DNA of 64,000 bases from Semisulcospira habei. Lineage: Eukaryota > Mollusca > Gastropoda > Semisulcospiridae. Positions 9,911 through 20,745 of this stretch are shown here, piece by piece. The translations under genes and the position numbers were made by a program. The stretch is taken from assembly GCA_036245525.1 (NCBI GenBank), contig BTPG01000004.1, positions 156,214,046 through 156,278,045 of the forward strand, written 5' to 3'. The first letter of the stretch is position 1. Each line of letters starts with the position of its first letter. The notes below the pieces were generated by a model. That model was not told the origin of the DNA, made no database searches, and saw only the letters and a program-made list of their open reading frames with translations.

Positions 9911-11776
9911 GATCTATCCCAGGAGAACGGGGCCACCAGGAGAAGGACTGCGTTGCACCCCCGGAGCTTGAGCAGGACTTTGGGGACCAGGACCGTCGGA
10001 GGGTAGGCGTAGGCAACTAGTCCGTCCCAAGAGATCGAGAGCGCATCGACCGCCCAGGCCAGCGGGTCGGGAATCGGGGAGACGAAGAGGGTAAGCTGGT
10101 GGTTCCACCTGGTGGCGAAGAGGTCAACAAGGGGAGTCTCCCAACGCTCGCAGATCAGGCGAAAGATGTCCCGGCGCAGGGTCCATTCTGTGTGAAGAAG
10201 CTGGCCTCGCCGAGAGAGGGAGTCTGCCAGAACGTTCAGGTGACCCGGAATGTGACGGGCTCGTAGGGAGATGCCGCGGTCCTCGCACCAGCGAAGGAGT
10301 CGGTAGAGAAGGATGCAGAGGTCGGGCGAGCGGGTCCCTCCCTGCATCTGTATGTAAGCGACGACCGTGGAGTTGTCGGAGAGGACAAGGAGGTCCTGTG
10401 TCCGAAGATCGGGTTCCCAAGCGCGGAGGGCCTGCCAAACCGCATTCAGCTCCAACCAGTTGATGTGCCGCGAAGCCAGGTCCTCGCTCCAGCGGCCAGC
10501 CGCATAGCGAAAACTCGGGAGGTGAGCGCCCCACCCGGCGAGGCTGGCATCGACGCAGAGAGAGAGACGGGGCAGTGGTGAGGTCAGGGGAATCCCGGAG
10601 CCGAGCCAAGAAACGTCCGTCCAGCGAAGCAGATGGGGCCGCAGCATAGGAGGTATCGGCACCAGGGTGGAGAGATCGCCGGAGGACGGTCTCCAGTGGA
10701 GGAGAAGATGCAATTGAAGAGGATCGAGAGTACAGACGACCGAGGGGAAGGAGATCTGCCGCAGCACTCATCAGGCCGAGGAGCTGGAGCCACACCCTGG
10801 CGGGGACAGCCGCTTCCTGAGCTACCAAATGGGCGAGATCGGCGAGTTTCTGGATCCGAGGCTCGGGAAGACGCACTAGGTTGCGGTCGGTCACAAACTC
10901 CATCCCCAGGTGCACGAAGTGGCGAGAGGGAGTGAGGTCGGACTTGCCAGCGTTGACCAGGAAGCCGAGGCGAGATAACAGGAGGAGAAGCGCATCCCTG
11001 TCCAGGAGAAGAGAGGCCACCGACTGGTTCCGCAGAAGAAGGTCGTCCAAGTAGTTGGAGATCGGGCTGGAAGGAGAACGACGGGCTCTGGCTACCACGG
11101 CGTTCATGATCCACGTAAATACCCACGGGCTGAGGTTGAGACCGAAGGGGAGGGCCCGAAACTGGAAAACAGTCCCGTCGATGGCAAAGCGGAGGTACCG
11201 GCGGGAGGCTGGATGGATTGGGACGTGCAGATAGGCATCGGACAGGTCCAGGCTGACGGCGAAGTCCATGGGCTGGACGGCAGCGCGAAGGGACCTGGCT
11301 GTCTCCATCCGGAAGGACGGGGCGGCGATGAACCGATTCAGGGCGGAGAGATCGATGATCGGCCTCCACTTGCCTCCAGGCTTGGGGACTATGAAGAGTC
11401 GGCTGTAGAAGGCGGGGGAGTCGTGGAAGGCGACGACCTCCGTAGCAGCGACTTCTCCGCGAAGGGCATCGGCCTTGGGCGGATCTGACGGGATCTCGGT
11501 CCACAGGGGGGAGCGCCGAAGCGGGGGCGGGGAACGAAAGGAGATGAGAAGACCGTCTGAGACAATGGAGAGGATCCACGGGTCATCCGGAAACAGGGAG
11601 CGCCAGACGTCTCCGTGCAGGGCGAGCCTCCCGCCGACAGGCGACCCCGAAGCGGTCGGCGGGGGCGGAGGCGAGCAGAAGTCAGGAGGCCCTCCCACGC
11701 CCAGGGCGGTGGGCGGGCCTAGGCCAGGCCGGGACGGCAGGACGGGCAGAACGGGCACGGCCAGGACCGGGCGCAC
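9622..11776 (-). pseudogene. D2 reverse transcriptase and RNase H, frameshifted
   Basis: The RT part (11,776 to about 10,600) has VPKPGGKWRPIIDLSALN, a DLSDAYLHVPI box, FGLNLSPWVF and the catalytic SNYLDDLL (about 11,050). The RNase H part (about 10,640-10,150) lies in another frame: CVDASLAGWGAHL, LELNAVWQAL, LSDNSTVVAY and PGHLNVLADSLSRRG. One indel near 10,600 is needed to link them. Together they would copy the element RNA and remove the RNA strand. Confidence 0.85.
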
Positions 11777-12461
11777 GGGAAGAGGAGAGAGGACGGGAGG
11801 CCGAGGCGGAGGCAGGGGCCGTCGCGGAGGGTCTGACGAACCACAGGGCGCGACCCGAGGCCTTGCGGGTTGGCGGAAAGCGAGACGAGGGGGCGCTGGG
11901 CCAACGGTCCTTGTTAGCTTCCTTCAGGGACTGCCAGGAAGGGCCGAAGAGGAGCGGAGCGCCGACCGGGGCCCGGCGGAGCTGGGATTTCACATCACGG
12001 GGAAGACCCGGGCAGGACTGGAGTACCACATCACGCCGCATCAGGTCACAGTTGGCGGCCGCCGCCATGGCGTTGACGGACGAATGGTAGGCCGCTCGGT
12101 TGGCTGCAACTGCCAAGGTGTGAAGATCCGACAGCAGGGGAGGAGCAGAGGGAAGCCAGGCTGCCTCGATACGGTTAATGAAGGCTTGTGTGAGGAGCTC
12201 CAAAAATCCCAAACAAGCGAGGGCGTTTCGGACAAGTGAGGCGGTACGTTCCAGGCCGCGAGGCAGGGCACGGTTGAGCTGGGAAGAGCCGCCGGCGAGC
12301 ACCAGCGCAGGCGGATCCACCGGAGGCAGCGAGCACGAGAAGGATTGCGAGTGGCCAGCGTACCAGGACTGCCGATAGGCGATGTCGACACCGGAAGGCC
12401 AGCGGCGGTTGGAGACGAGAAGCAGAAGCAGGCCCCAGGCCCAGCTAACAGCACGAGGCAC
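11682..12461 (-). CDS. D2 gag-like first ORF
   Basis: A 259-residue open frame upstream of and overlapping the RT frame, in the position of the DIRS first ORF. Its Arg/Pro/Ala-rich C-terminal half and absence of a zinc knuckle fit the poorly conserved DIRS gag-like protein. Assignment rests on position and not on a recognised motif. A competing frame on the opposite strand is a GC-rich shadow. Confidence 0.55.
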   Translation of the reverse strand: MPRAVSWAWGLLLLLVSNRRWPSGVDIAYRQSWYAGHSQSFSCSLPPVDPPALVLAGGSSQLNRALPRGLERTASLVRNALACLGFLELLTQAFINRIEAAWLPSAPPLLSDLHTLAVAANRAAYHSSVNAMAAAANCDLMRRDVVLQSCPGLPRDVKSQLRRAPVGAPLLFGPSWQSLKEANKDRWPSAPSSRFPPTRKASGRALWFVRPSATAPASASASRPLSSSRAPGPGRARSARPAVPAWPRPAHRPGRGRAS

Positions 12462-12605
12462 AGACGAGGGCTAGCAGAGAAGGAGGCGACGCCAGAAGCA
12501 GAGACGAGAGGCAAGGCGAAGACAGGCCGGTAAGGACGGTCGAACCGTACACAGTCTACGACGGGTCAGAGGCTCAGGTAAACGCGTGCGTACGCTAACA
12601 GCGAA

Positions 12606-12774
12606 GTAGACAACTGGCTAAAGGAGACACCACCGGGCACGTGACCGGATGGGCAGGGGAGGCTACTCTCGTCCCTGTTAGGGATCCCCGAGAGCCTCCT
12701 GGAGGGACCCTTTGGGTCTTAGGCTAAAATTGGTAAGCAAGTAGACTATTTCCTGACAGTCATGTCATCGGTAA
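12606..12774 (-). repeat. Inverted terminal repeat of D2, right
   Basis: Reverse complement of 8,289-8,457, continuing outward to gaggaaacaaa at 12,793. With D2 read on the minus strand this is the 5' terminal repeat. Confidence 0.92.
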
Positions 12775-12793
12775 TGTGTTTTGAGGAAACAAA

Positions 12794-13334
12794 CCTCGAT
12801 CTTTGCACCATCGGAGAACCCGGCAGAGGAGGATGCAGCGGGAGGAGAAGCGTGAACCACACCCGACGAGAAGAGGGTCGGACACAGACGTCGGAACTCC
12901 CCCCATCACGCGTCTAGCCGCTGCGTCGTCGACGGTATCTGTCAGTGACCTTCGGGCGAGACGCTGTAACCCTGTGCTGAACTAGATCCGAGGATCGTAG
13001 GGCCGTACTCCCGTAGGCGGGTCGAGACCCGACCGGGTCCTCGGGGGGAGGCGGAGTGAGAAACTCGCTGTGGGCTGGGCTCAGAGTGAAAACGCTCATC
13101 ACTTACCAAGCAGGCGCCCAATCCCGCCAAGTCCTACGACCGGAACCCGTCCGGTGGCCCAGCTCGTCGTTCCTTCATACCGGCGCGCGAGCGCATGCTG
13201 GTCCAGCAGTCTCGTCCTGCCACAGGAACTTGTCACTGACCTGAGGCGGGGTGACGTATGCCTGTGCTGGACTTGTCCCGACGGTAGTGAGGTTCCCATG
13301 AGCGTGAAGGCGCCAGTTCACTTGTGTCCCAGTA
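12794..13334. other. Probable D1 continuation and unassigned GC-rich sequence
   Basis: The first 50 bases after D2 resemble D2 near 10,280-10,330 (ctttgcacca...gaggatgcag), suggesting that the DIRS remnant D1 resumes here. The rest is GC-rich without a credible gene. Confidence 0.45.
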
Positions 13335-14850
13335 GGACTCCTGTCTGCCTGGGGGCTAGACCCGACAGCGCCTGCTGAGCGTAACCCCCCTTCACGGTCT
13401 CGCCAGGCCCAGGTGTTACGTGGTGGAGTTGTAGTCGAAGTATGATAAACACACCAGACACACACACATAGAGTTCTTTAAAGAAAATCTCGTTCAGCTG
13501 CAATCCGTCACACGTGGCTTAAGGATGTAGACAATACTGGAGTAACAGTTCCAACAATATTTAATTCAGCGATGCGATATCCACACAGTAATGCACTCTC
13601 AAATGCACAAACTACTGAATACAAAGTCTCTTTTGCTATGTCCACACTACGACTCAAAGTTTCTCATACACAGCGTCTCTCGCAATAAACTGCGTATCTC
13701 TACAACTGACAAAGCAAGACAATGTACTCACGGGCTTTCCCAGCGCCCTCCTTATATACACTATCAAAATCTAGAATCTTCTACGGAAATCAAGTAACTC
13801 AACCAATCAGAACGAAACGCGCAGCCGAAACCCATTAACATAAACTTTCCAGAAACAATATATCAGGCTACAAAAACACGGCTGCTCACTTCAGCTCTAA
13901 ATTCTAACTATAATAAAGACACATAAAAGTATGGTATCCCTATCTATGTTAGCTCGAAAAGGTACGAGAACATTCACCAAACAAAATAAAAGCTGCTCAC
14001 TACACGCGCACAAGGAAAAGTAGCGAAAAATGTAGCGATGTCAGATGTCAACTAACCGACGTGACACTTACGAGGCCACCAGACAGTGCGACTCTTTTAC
14101 AACGCACCGGACTAAACACAACAAAACGAAATCGGCTCTACTCACGAACAAAAGAAAATCTTACTAAAAAAAACACGTGAATCATAACCGTGATAGCTCA
14201 AATAAACAACATATCATTACCTACGAATAACACATGTACGCTCTCACAGGATAACACAACCACAATCGTAACACCAGGGTACCAACGGCCCTGGGGCTAG
14301 GAGCCGGCATAGTGGGCTGGTGAAATCCCGAAGGTCTACAGAGACGAAATCCAATAGCCGAGCCGATCCCCGTCCAGCTCGGAAGGGGAGGAGCAGAGTC
14401 AGCCCGTTTCATCTGGGTGTCCACCATGAGTCCATGGAGTACTCCTGTCTGCCTGGGGGCTAGACCCGACAGCGCCTGCCGCACGTAACCCCCCTTTCAC
14501 AGTCTCGCCAGGCCCAGAGCACCGAAAGACCCTGGGGCTATGAGCCGGTATTCCATGCTGGACAGGACGCGAAGATCTGGCGAATCCCGATCCAGTCTGT
14601 GTAGGGTTCTTATCTGCTTGGGGGCTAGACCAAGCCTGCCAAGTGTAACCCCACTTTCACAGTCTCGCCAGACCCAGAGCACCGAATGACCCTGGGGCTA
14701 GAAGCCGGTATTGCGTGCTGGTCATATCCCGAAGGTCCGGATAGTCATAGTCCAGTAGCCGCGCCGATCCCTGACGCAGCTCGGGCAGGGAGGCGAGTCA
14801 AGTCAGCACATTGCAGGCCAGTGTCCAATTGGTCACTCACATCAGATTGG
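13335..14850. repeat. Degenerate GC-rich tandem repeat, split by a solo LTR
   Basis: The phrase ctgcctgggggctagaccc followed by a gtctcgccaggccca phrase recurs at about 13,347, 14,451 and 14,612, with ccctggggcta...gagccggta phrases between. Spacing is about 160 bp for the last two and about 240 bp for the first two once the LTR insertion is removed. No coding frame is convincing. Its origin is unknown. Confidence 0.7.
13414..14273 (-). mobile_element. Solo LTR of the Ty3-like element family
   Basis: An 860-bp sequence running tgttac...gtaaca, the reverse complement of the LTRs at 15,089-16,019 and 18,084-18,663. It is flanked on both sides by the 5-bp duplication ccagg (13,409-13,413 and 14,274-14,278). 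No internal region remains, so this is the product of LTR-LTR recombination. The target is the tandem repeat. Confidence 0.92.
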
Positions 14851-15088
14851 GAGCTGGCACGCCAATCGTCCGCCGTAGCCCGCGTCATCCGAGTGTCCAC
14901 CTCCAGAGGTAACCATCAGACTGCATCCACTGAGTAAGTAGTGGGGGCATTGGTTGGTGCTTGCACTCGAGATGGTGATGATCGTTCGCGGCGATAAAAA
15001 CCCCACAGTAGAGACCACTGTTCCTGCCAGGACGCAGGTCTCACAAGGCTTAGTGGGGGCGCCGCCGGAACCGGGCAAGCATACGGCA
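14851..15088. other. Unassigned interval before the LTR element
   Basis: No gene or recognisable repeat seen. Confidence 0.4.
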
Positions 15089-16019
15089 TGTAAGTCACTC
15101 ATTTGAGCTATCATGGTTACGTATGATGTACCTTTTCAGTGAGATTCTTTATCGTTCGTGCATGATACGGGATTTGGCTTTGTTATGATACGCTAATTTT
15201 AGTCCGGAAGCTTCTAGAAAAGTTGCACGGAGAAGAGCAGTCGATTTTTGTTTTGCGTAGATTAGCTGAGAATGAACCAGAACATTCGAGCCAGGTCGCG
15301 CTGTCTAGTGACCTCTTACATGTGACGTCGAAGTGTAAGCAACAGTTTGCTACACTGTAGTAATTTTAGTCATAGTTGTTTACTGTGCGCGTGAAATTAA
15401 CAGCCGTTCAGTGTGTGTTTTGAAAGGTCATGAACAGTTTGCCATACTTTTGTGTAACATTATACACTGGGATTTGGGGATGAAATGAGCAGTCAAATTT
15501 TGTAGACCAGTTTAGTTATTCTAGAAAGTTCATTTTTTTAATTAATATTTATGAGTTTCAGTTACGTGTTCCGTTCTGATTGGTTGTGTTGAGTAAATTC
15601 CTTGGATTATTCTAGAAAGTTGTTTTACTATATAAAGTTGGTGCTAGGAAGCACGGGGGTACATCGTCACGCATTGTCAGTTGTAGGGACACACAGTTTA
15701 TCGTAGGTACATGGCCCGTATAGGGTGTACATTGTGAGAGACGCAGCGTAACAGTGGTGTACGTTGTATGAGAAACATTGTGTCGCCAGTGATGACATTT
15801 GCGGAAAGGACATTGTATCAGTGTTGGTGCATTTGGGAATGCATTGTGTGGAGATCGCATCGCTGAATTAAAATATTGTTGGAACTGTTACTCCAGTATT
15901 GTCTACGTCCTTAAGCCACGTGTGATGGGTTGCAGCTGAATGAAGTTTATTTAAAAGAACCTTACGTGCGTGCGTCTGGTGTGTTTATCATACTACGACT
16001 ACGACTTCACCACGTAACA
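15089..16019 (+). repeat. 5' LTR
   Basis: Matches the reverse complement of the solo LTR from about 15,100 onward and ends acgtaaca. The outer 10-15 bases differ from the solo LTR, so the left boundary is approximate. A tatataaag box with surrounding sequence (about 15,630) could be the core promoter, by resemblance only. Confidence 0.8.
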
Positions 16020-16022
16020 TAT

Positions 16023-16040
16023 TGGCACCTCCGACAGGAC
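16023..16040 (+). promoter_or_regulatory. Candidate primer-binding site
   Basis: tggcacctccgacaggac begins three bases after the 5' LTR and opens with TGG, complementary to a tRNA CCA end. The priming tRNA was not identified. Confidence 0.45.
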
Positions 16041-16101
16041 CTCTTCAGTTCGCTCAGTGGAAAGGGTAGCAGGAGAAAACAGCCAGCAGTGAAACGCAGA
16101 G

Positions 16102-18048
16102 ATGGCGACATCGGAAATGGGGACATTCCTGAAAATTGGAAAGGAATGTGGACTCAAAGGAGCCCAACTCCTCAAGTTCGAAAGGAGAGAGAGGATAAAG
16201 AAAAAAAGAGACGAGAGAGAGAAGAAAAGGAGAGATTGGAGAGAGAAGAGAAGAGACGAGCGAGAGAAGAAAAGGACAGACTGGAGAGAGAAAAAGAAAA
16301 GAGACTCGAAGAAGAAAAAAGATTGGAGAGAGAAGAAAGAGATAAAGAACGTGAAATCAGGAAACTCGAAATCCAAGCAGAAGAAGCAGAGAAACAACGA
16401 AGAGAGTCAGAGAAACAACGAGAAGAAGAGACAGAAGAGGCAGAGAAACAGCGAGAAGAAGAGAGAGAAGAGGCAGAGAAACAACGAGAAGAGGCAGAGA
16501 AACAGCGAGAAGAGGCGGAGAGGCAGCGACAACATGAAATTCATTTAAAGCAGATGGAGATAGAGGCACAGAGCCAGAGAGCTAATGAAGCAACAGCCTT
16601 AGCCAGCAGAGAGCAAACAGCCCGTGAGCCAAAACTTCCACCTTTCGTTGAAAATTCAGATAAGATCTGGAGAGATTCGAGCGCTTCGCAAGCAGCAATA
16701 ACTGGAGACAAGAGAATTGGGCTATCAGGCTGAGTGCACTTCTAACTGGCAAAGCGCTTGAATTTTACACCCGCTTACCAAGAGAAGAAGCTGAAGATTA
16801 TATGCTGTTGAAAGCCGCCCTGCTGAGACAGTACGACTTCACTGAAAAGGGTTACAGACGACGATTTTGGAACTGCAAGCCTGAAGAAGGAGAAACACCT
16901 GGCCTATTCATTGAAAGAATCAGGAGTTACCTCGAAAAATGGATAGAGCTGGCTGATTTAAACAAAGATTACCAGGACCTTTGTGAGCTCATCATCAAAG
17001 AACAAGTCCTCAACGCATGTTTTAAGGACCTGGCCACCCACCTCAGGGAGCAAAAAGACCAGTCCCTAAAGGCCCTGGCCGACTTCGCTCAAAGATACCT
17101 TGACGCCCACAACATGAAGTTCGGGCCCAGTAAGCCGCAACGTGTGTCTGCACCAGCAGAGGAAATCCATAATGTCAGAGACACCCCGAGATACAAGCCG
17201 GTGGAGAACCTGACATGTTTTCTCTGTGGGAAGAAAGGTCACAAGGCGATACGGTGTTCTTCTAAAGATGTTCCCCGAAACGACAACATCAGAAGATTCA
17301 ACCAAGATCGCGGGATAGCAGGCAGAAGCAGCACCACGTCTCAACATAGAGCCGCCACTGTATTAGCCAATGATGTGACGTCATCCAGTGACTTTGAGTC
17401 TCGAGAAACGCGAGTGACACCAGTGCTGATTGAATCTTTCAGAAAGAATGGACGCATCACAGTAGGAGATGGGGCTACATTTTTACCAGTCTCAAACATC
17501 GCGCTGCCTGAGAATGAAGTGCCGAACATGCCAGGGGTGTCAGGATTCATTGGCAAAGCATCAGTAAGAGTGCTGAGAGACACTGGTTGTAGCTGCATCA
17601 TCGTGAGAGAGGACCTAGTAACTGAATACCAGAAGCTACAGGAGTGGACCACCATCATTTTGGCCGATGGAACTGTGAGGATTATCCCCCTTGCCAATGT
17701 CAGCGCCAACATCCCATACTTGACAAGAGAGGTGAAGGCGTTGTGCGTAAAGACCCCTGTCTACGATCCTATCATCGGAAACATTGATGGTGCCAAAAAC
17801 GCAGACGATCCAGCTCCAGAGTGGAGACCTAAAACATGTGCTGTTACCACGAGAAGTCAAGCAAAGAAGAGTTACCAGACCATCCCTTTAAAGTGGCTGA
17901 CAATACGGAAACAGCTGTGGTGAATAGGGAAAGGCTGGTGGAGCTACAGAAAGCTGACCCCATGCTTGACAAGTTCCGAGGTCAGACAGAGCCCGTAACG
18001 CGAAAGGGAAAGGAGATAACCTTCGTGACCAGAAGAGATATCCTGTAA
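16102..18048 (+). pseudogene. Gag-protease of the Ty3-like element, frameshifted
   Basis: The first part (to about 16,735) encodes a highly charged coiled coil of Arg/Glu/Lys repeats, then a KLPPFVE motif typical of mollusc Ty3 gag proteins. An indel near 16,660-16,690 shifts frame. The second part (about 16,740-17,923) has capsid-like helices, a CCHC knuckle C-x2-C-x4-H-x4-C (about 17,216-17,258) and a retropepsin active site DTG (about 17,580). A further shift near 17,850 leads into about 60 codons of linker before the deletion. Two open frames cover the coiled coil; the one continuing into KLPPFVE is taken as real. Gag would form the particle and the protease would mature it. Confidence 0.8.
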
Positions 18049-18083
18049 CTGATATTCAACAGCAATGGAGATAAACCTGTGCA

Positions 18084-18663
18084 CCATACTTTTGTGCAAC
18101 GTCATTATACACTGGGATTTGGGGATGAAATGAGCAGTCAAATTTTGTAGACCAGTTTAGATATTCTAGAAAGTTCGTTTTTTTATTAATATTTATGAGT
18201 TTCAGTTACGTGCTCCGTTCTGATTGGTTGTGTTGAGTAAATTCCTTGGATTATTCTAGAAAATTGTTTTACTATATAAAGTTGGTGCTAGGAAGCATGG
18301 GGGTACATCGTCACGCATTGTCAGTTGTAGGGACACACAGTTTATCGTAGGTACATGGCCTGTATAGGGTGTACATTGTGAGAAACGCAGCGTAACGGTG
18401 GTGTATGTTGTATGAGAAACTTTGTGTCGCCAGTGATGACATTTGCGGAAGAGACATTGTATCAGTGTTGGTGCATTTGGGAATGCATTGTGTGGAGATC
18501 ACATCGCTGAATTAAAATATTGTTGGAACTGTTACTCCAGTATTGTCTACATCCTTAAGCCACGTGCGATGGGTTGCAGCTGAATGAAGTTTATTTAAAA
18601 GAACCTTACGTGCGTGCGTCTGGTGTGTTTATCATACTATGACTATGACTTCACCACGTAACA
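18084..18663 (+). repeat. 3' LTR, 5'-truncated
   Basis: A direct repeat of 15,442-16,019 with scattered substitutions, ending acgtaaca. Its missing left third marks the internal deletion. Confidence 0.88.
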
Positions 18664-19358
18664 GTGCATAATGAGAGGAGGTCGGGTGTGGCTTTCTGAG
18701 GCCACGCAACCGTGTACGTGAGGTAATGGTGAAACGAACACAAACAAAATGCACAGGTGTGCCTTCGCCGGGCGCTCTCACTCCCCCCCAGAGCACCAGT
18801 CGTGGGCAGCAACCGTGGTTTTTACCTTACCATGTCAGGCACCGACCCACCCAGTCAAGGTACCCTCGTGTCGCAGAGGCGAAGAGGCGAAGCCCTCGGC
18901 ACCCAGTAGTAGAGGACGCTCAACGCCGAAGCCAAGCTTGACCCGTGAACACAGAATTCTGCCGGTACTGCACCCGGAAGCAAGCCCAAGTTGCCAGCAC
19001 CACAAGTACACGGAAATCCTCACAGGCTCCTAACGACGTTAATTCCCAGCTAGCACAGTGAACAGTGTAACTTAGGCTAGCACAGAGCTCTCGGAAGCCA
19101 CCCAAGGTGAAGCAACCGGTCACACCGTACACAGCCCAAGCGCAGAAAAGTAGGTACACAACCATCCAAGGCTAGCTAAGAAACAGACTGGCGAGTATCC
19201 GGTGAGCGATTGTCCGGATGGGGATGAAAGGGAAGCTACTCGGGATACGGCCTAGGTAAGGGCACCCCTTGTTGCCTCCCCTGGTACACAACCAAATTTT
19301 GGCTAAAATTGTGCTAGCTAAGAGTAATGTCATCGGTAATGTATTTTGAGGAAACAAA
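18664..19358 (-). repeat. DIRS terminal fragment (D4)
   Basis: Ends with ctaaaatt...gtaatgtcatcggtaatgtattttgaggaaacaaa, the same outer end as D2 (12,724-12,793). The remainder is presumed 5' leader. No gag, RT or recombinase is present. Confidence 0.7.
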
Positions 19359-20100
19359 TAGCATGAGCAGCAAATTCACATCAATATAAGCTTCACGTCA
19401 TGGCATCGCTAGTCTCACGCCGCTGTGTACACAGTGATGAATTTGATGTTTGACGTCACCCATCCAAAAGGTACGCAGCCTCTTCCAGGGCTGACTGTTA
19501 TGTTCCATACAGCCTCTTCCAGGGCTAAACTTTGATGGGAGTATATAGTGGATCCAAAACTTGCAAACAATTAATTAATTATTATTCAAAAGGTTGAAGA
19601 GGTACAACGCTGGATTACGAACTCATCCAATGTCTATCTTCAAAGTAGCTATATCCAAAATTCCAAGTGAATAGAAGGTAAATTATGGACGGTCAGATAC
19701 GGGTCAACTGATCTTACATAAACATAAACATGTTACATAAACGGCAAATTTCTCTTGAACAAATAAACCAATTTGAATATGCTCAAAAGTACTCTGAAAT
19801 ACACCTTGAAGGAAGCATTTCCTAAAGTTTCAGACCTGTACGTACGCAAGCACAGGAGATACTCATGTCTACATATATACATACACACACGCACACACAC
19901 ACACACGGCACTTCCCGCAAAATGTACGTTCAACAGCATGGTTAGCGTAGCTAGGCATGACATAATTTTTATCGTGTTACCTCACTGTCGGAGTCTGATA
20001 TGCGCCCACCTATATTCATCATTTGCATTTAACGGAGTGTACTCCGACCAGCCCCATCTCAAAGTCTACCCTATTTTCAAAAAGTGCAACAAGATCTAAC
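19359..20100. other. Intron-like unique sequence with small repeats
   Basis: No coding exon recognised. It contains a twice-repeated cagcctcttccagggct (about 19,479 and 19,511) and a CA/CG-CA microsatellite at about 19,866-19,907. It should be the ANAPC1 intron downstream of the 20,101 exon. Confidence 0.5.
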
Positions 20101-20246
20101 CTCAGGCCGTGCGCGGCGAACATGCCACGCAGAGTGAAGTCCCATCATTGTGTCATAGGTGAAGACCAGGGAGGGGTGATCTGCTGTGAAGAGAATGTGC
20201 TGAGCGCTGTCCGTCATGTAGCTTACCTTGGAGGACCCACCCACAC
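20101..20246 (-). CDS. ANAPC1: ANAPC1 exon (fifth found in window)
   Basis: A 146-nt exon with acceptor ttacag before 20,246 and donor GT at 20,100-20,099. It begins with the last two bases of a Gly codon begun in the 48.6-kb exon and ends on a codon boundary. The peptide contains GGSSKVSYMTD, LVFTYDTMMG and LHSAWHVRRA. These match from memory the APC1 segment with GSSRVQYVVD, IVMTYDAVQN and VHSVWTLRRV in the human protein. APC1 is the largest scaffold subunit of the anaphase-promoting complex ubiquitin ligase; this is its N-terminal beta-propeller region. Following exons lie to the left and were not recognised. Confidence 0.88.
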
Positions 20247-20323
20247 CTGTAACAGCACAAAGTACATGCACTGTTATGTCTTCACTTAACTCATTCAGCC
20301 CCAACACACCACAGCAAGACATA

Positions 20324-20391
20324 GTTCAAGGGTGGTGCCAGAATAGCTTGGCACCCATAGATGCCAAGGTATTCTGGCACCACCCTTGAAC
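20324..20391. repeat. Hairpin repeat H1 (68 bp, family 1)
   Basis: Two 30-base arms, complementary except for one position, around an 8-base loop. The arm starts gttcaagggtggtgccag. Near-identical hairpins occur at 48,350-48,416 (H2) and 49,220-49,286 (H3), all in introns of ANAPC1. Confidence 0.93.
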
Positions 20392-20728
20392 CATCATGTT
20401 TGATCTGTCTCTAGAACTGTAATACAGTCCTTCAGAGAGTAACTTCAAAATTTGGGACTTCCGGTTGCTATCCGATGTCGGATAGACGCTACATTCTCGT
20501 CATCCCCCAAAATCTCTAAAAATCACCATCTAAAGTGTGACATCGGCTATACATAATAGTGTGTTCGGTGCAAGTGTTGTGTTTGGTGCCTTGTCTATCA
20601 TCCATCGTGACACCATCTACCAGTGCCATCTTTTAATCGGACAAGAAAGATAAACGTCGGCAGCAGCAGTACAGCGCTATGGCGGCAGAATACGTGCCAC
20701 CGGTGTTTATCAAGGCACAGCTACTGCC

Positions 20729-20745
20729 GGCTGTGGACGATAAAG
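20729..20745. repeat. 17-bp target-site duplication of LINE A2 (right copy 29,901-29,917)
   Basis: ggctgtggacgataaag is present on both sides of the A2 insertion and occurs once in the reconstructed ORF1 reading order. Confidence 0.95.

Larger units (their letters stand above)
8251..12793 (-). mobile_element. DIRS-like tyrosine-recombinase retrotransposon D2, structurally complete
   Basis: About 4.54 kb, read on the minus strand: inverted terminal repeat, gag-like frame, RT plus RNase H, overlapping tyrosine recombinase, internal complementary region, inverted terminal repeat. No target duplication is visible, as expected for recombinase-mediated integration. It lies inside the older DIRS remnant D1. 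The coding frames carry a nonsense codon in the recombinase and a frameshift between RT and RNase H, so it is near-intact but disabled. No methyltransferase domain could be seen. Confidence 0.9.
15089..18663 (+). mobile_element. Ty3/gypsy-like LTR retrotransposon, internally deleted
   Basis: LTR, gag, protease, a short stretch resembling the protease-RT linker, then a truncated 3' LTR. RT, RNase H and integrase are absent. The 3' LTR lacks its first roughly 350 bases: the internal sequence passes straight into LTR sequence at ccatactt (18,084), which is also present in the 5' LTR at 15,442. I infer a microhomology-mediated deletion. A matching 5-bp target duplication could not be confirmed, partly because the left LTR edge is uncertain. 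Confidence 0.85.

Noticed and set aside
11475..12239. 254-codon plus-strand frame opposite the D2 gag/RT.
   Set aside because: GC-rich shadow of the minus-strand DIRS frames with low-complexity Gly/Arg content.
15930..16733. Long frame starting inside the 5' LTR at 15,930.
   Set aside because: The start lies within the LTR; gag translation more plausibly begins after the LTR. Only the downstream part is counted as gag.
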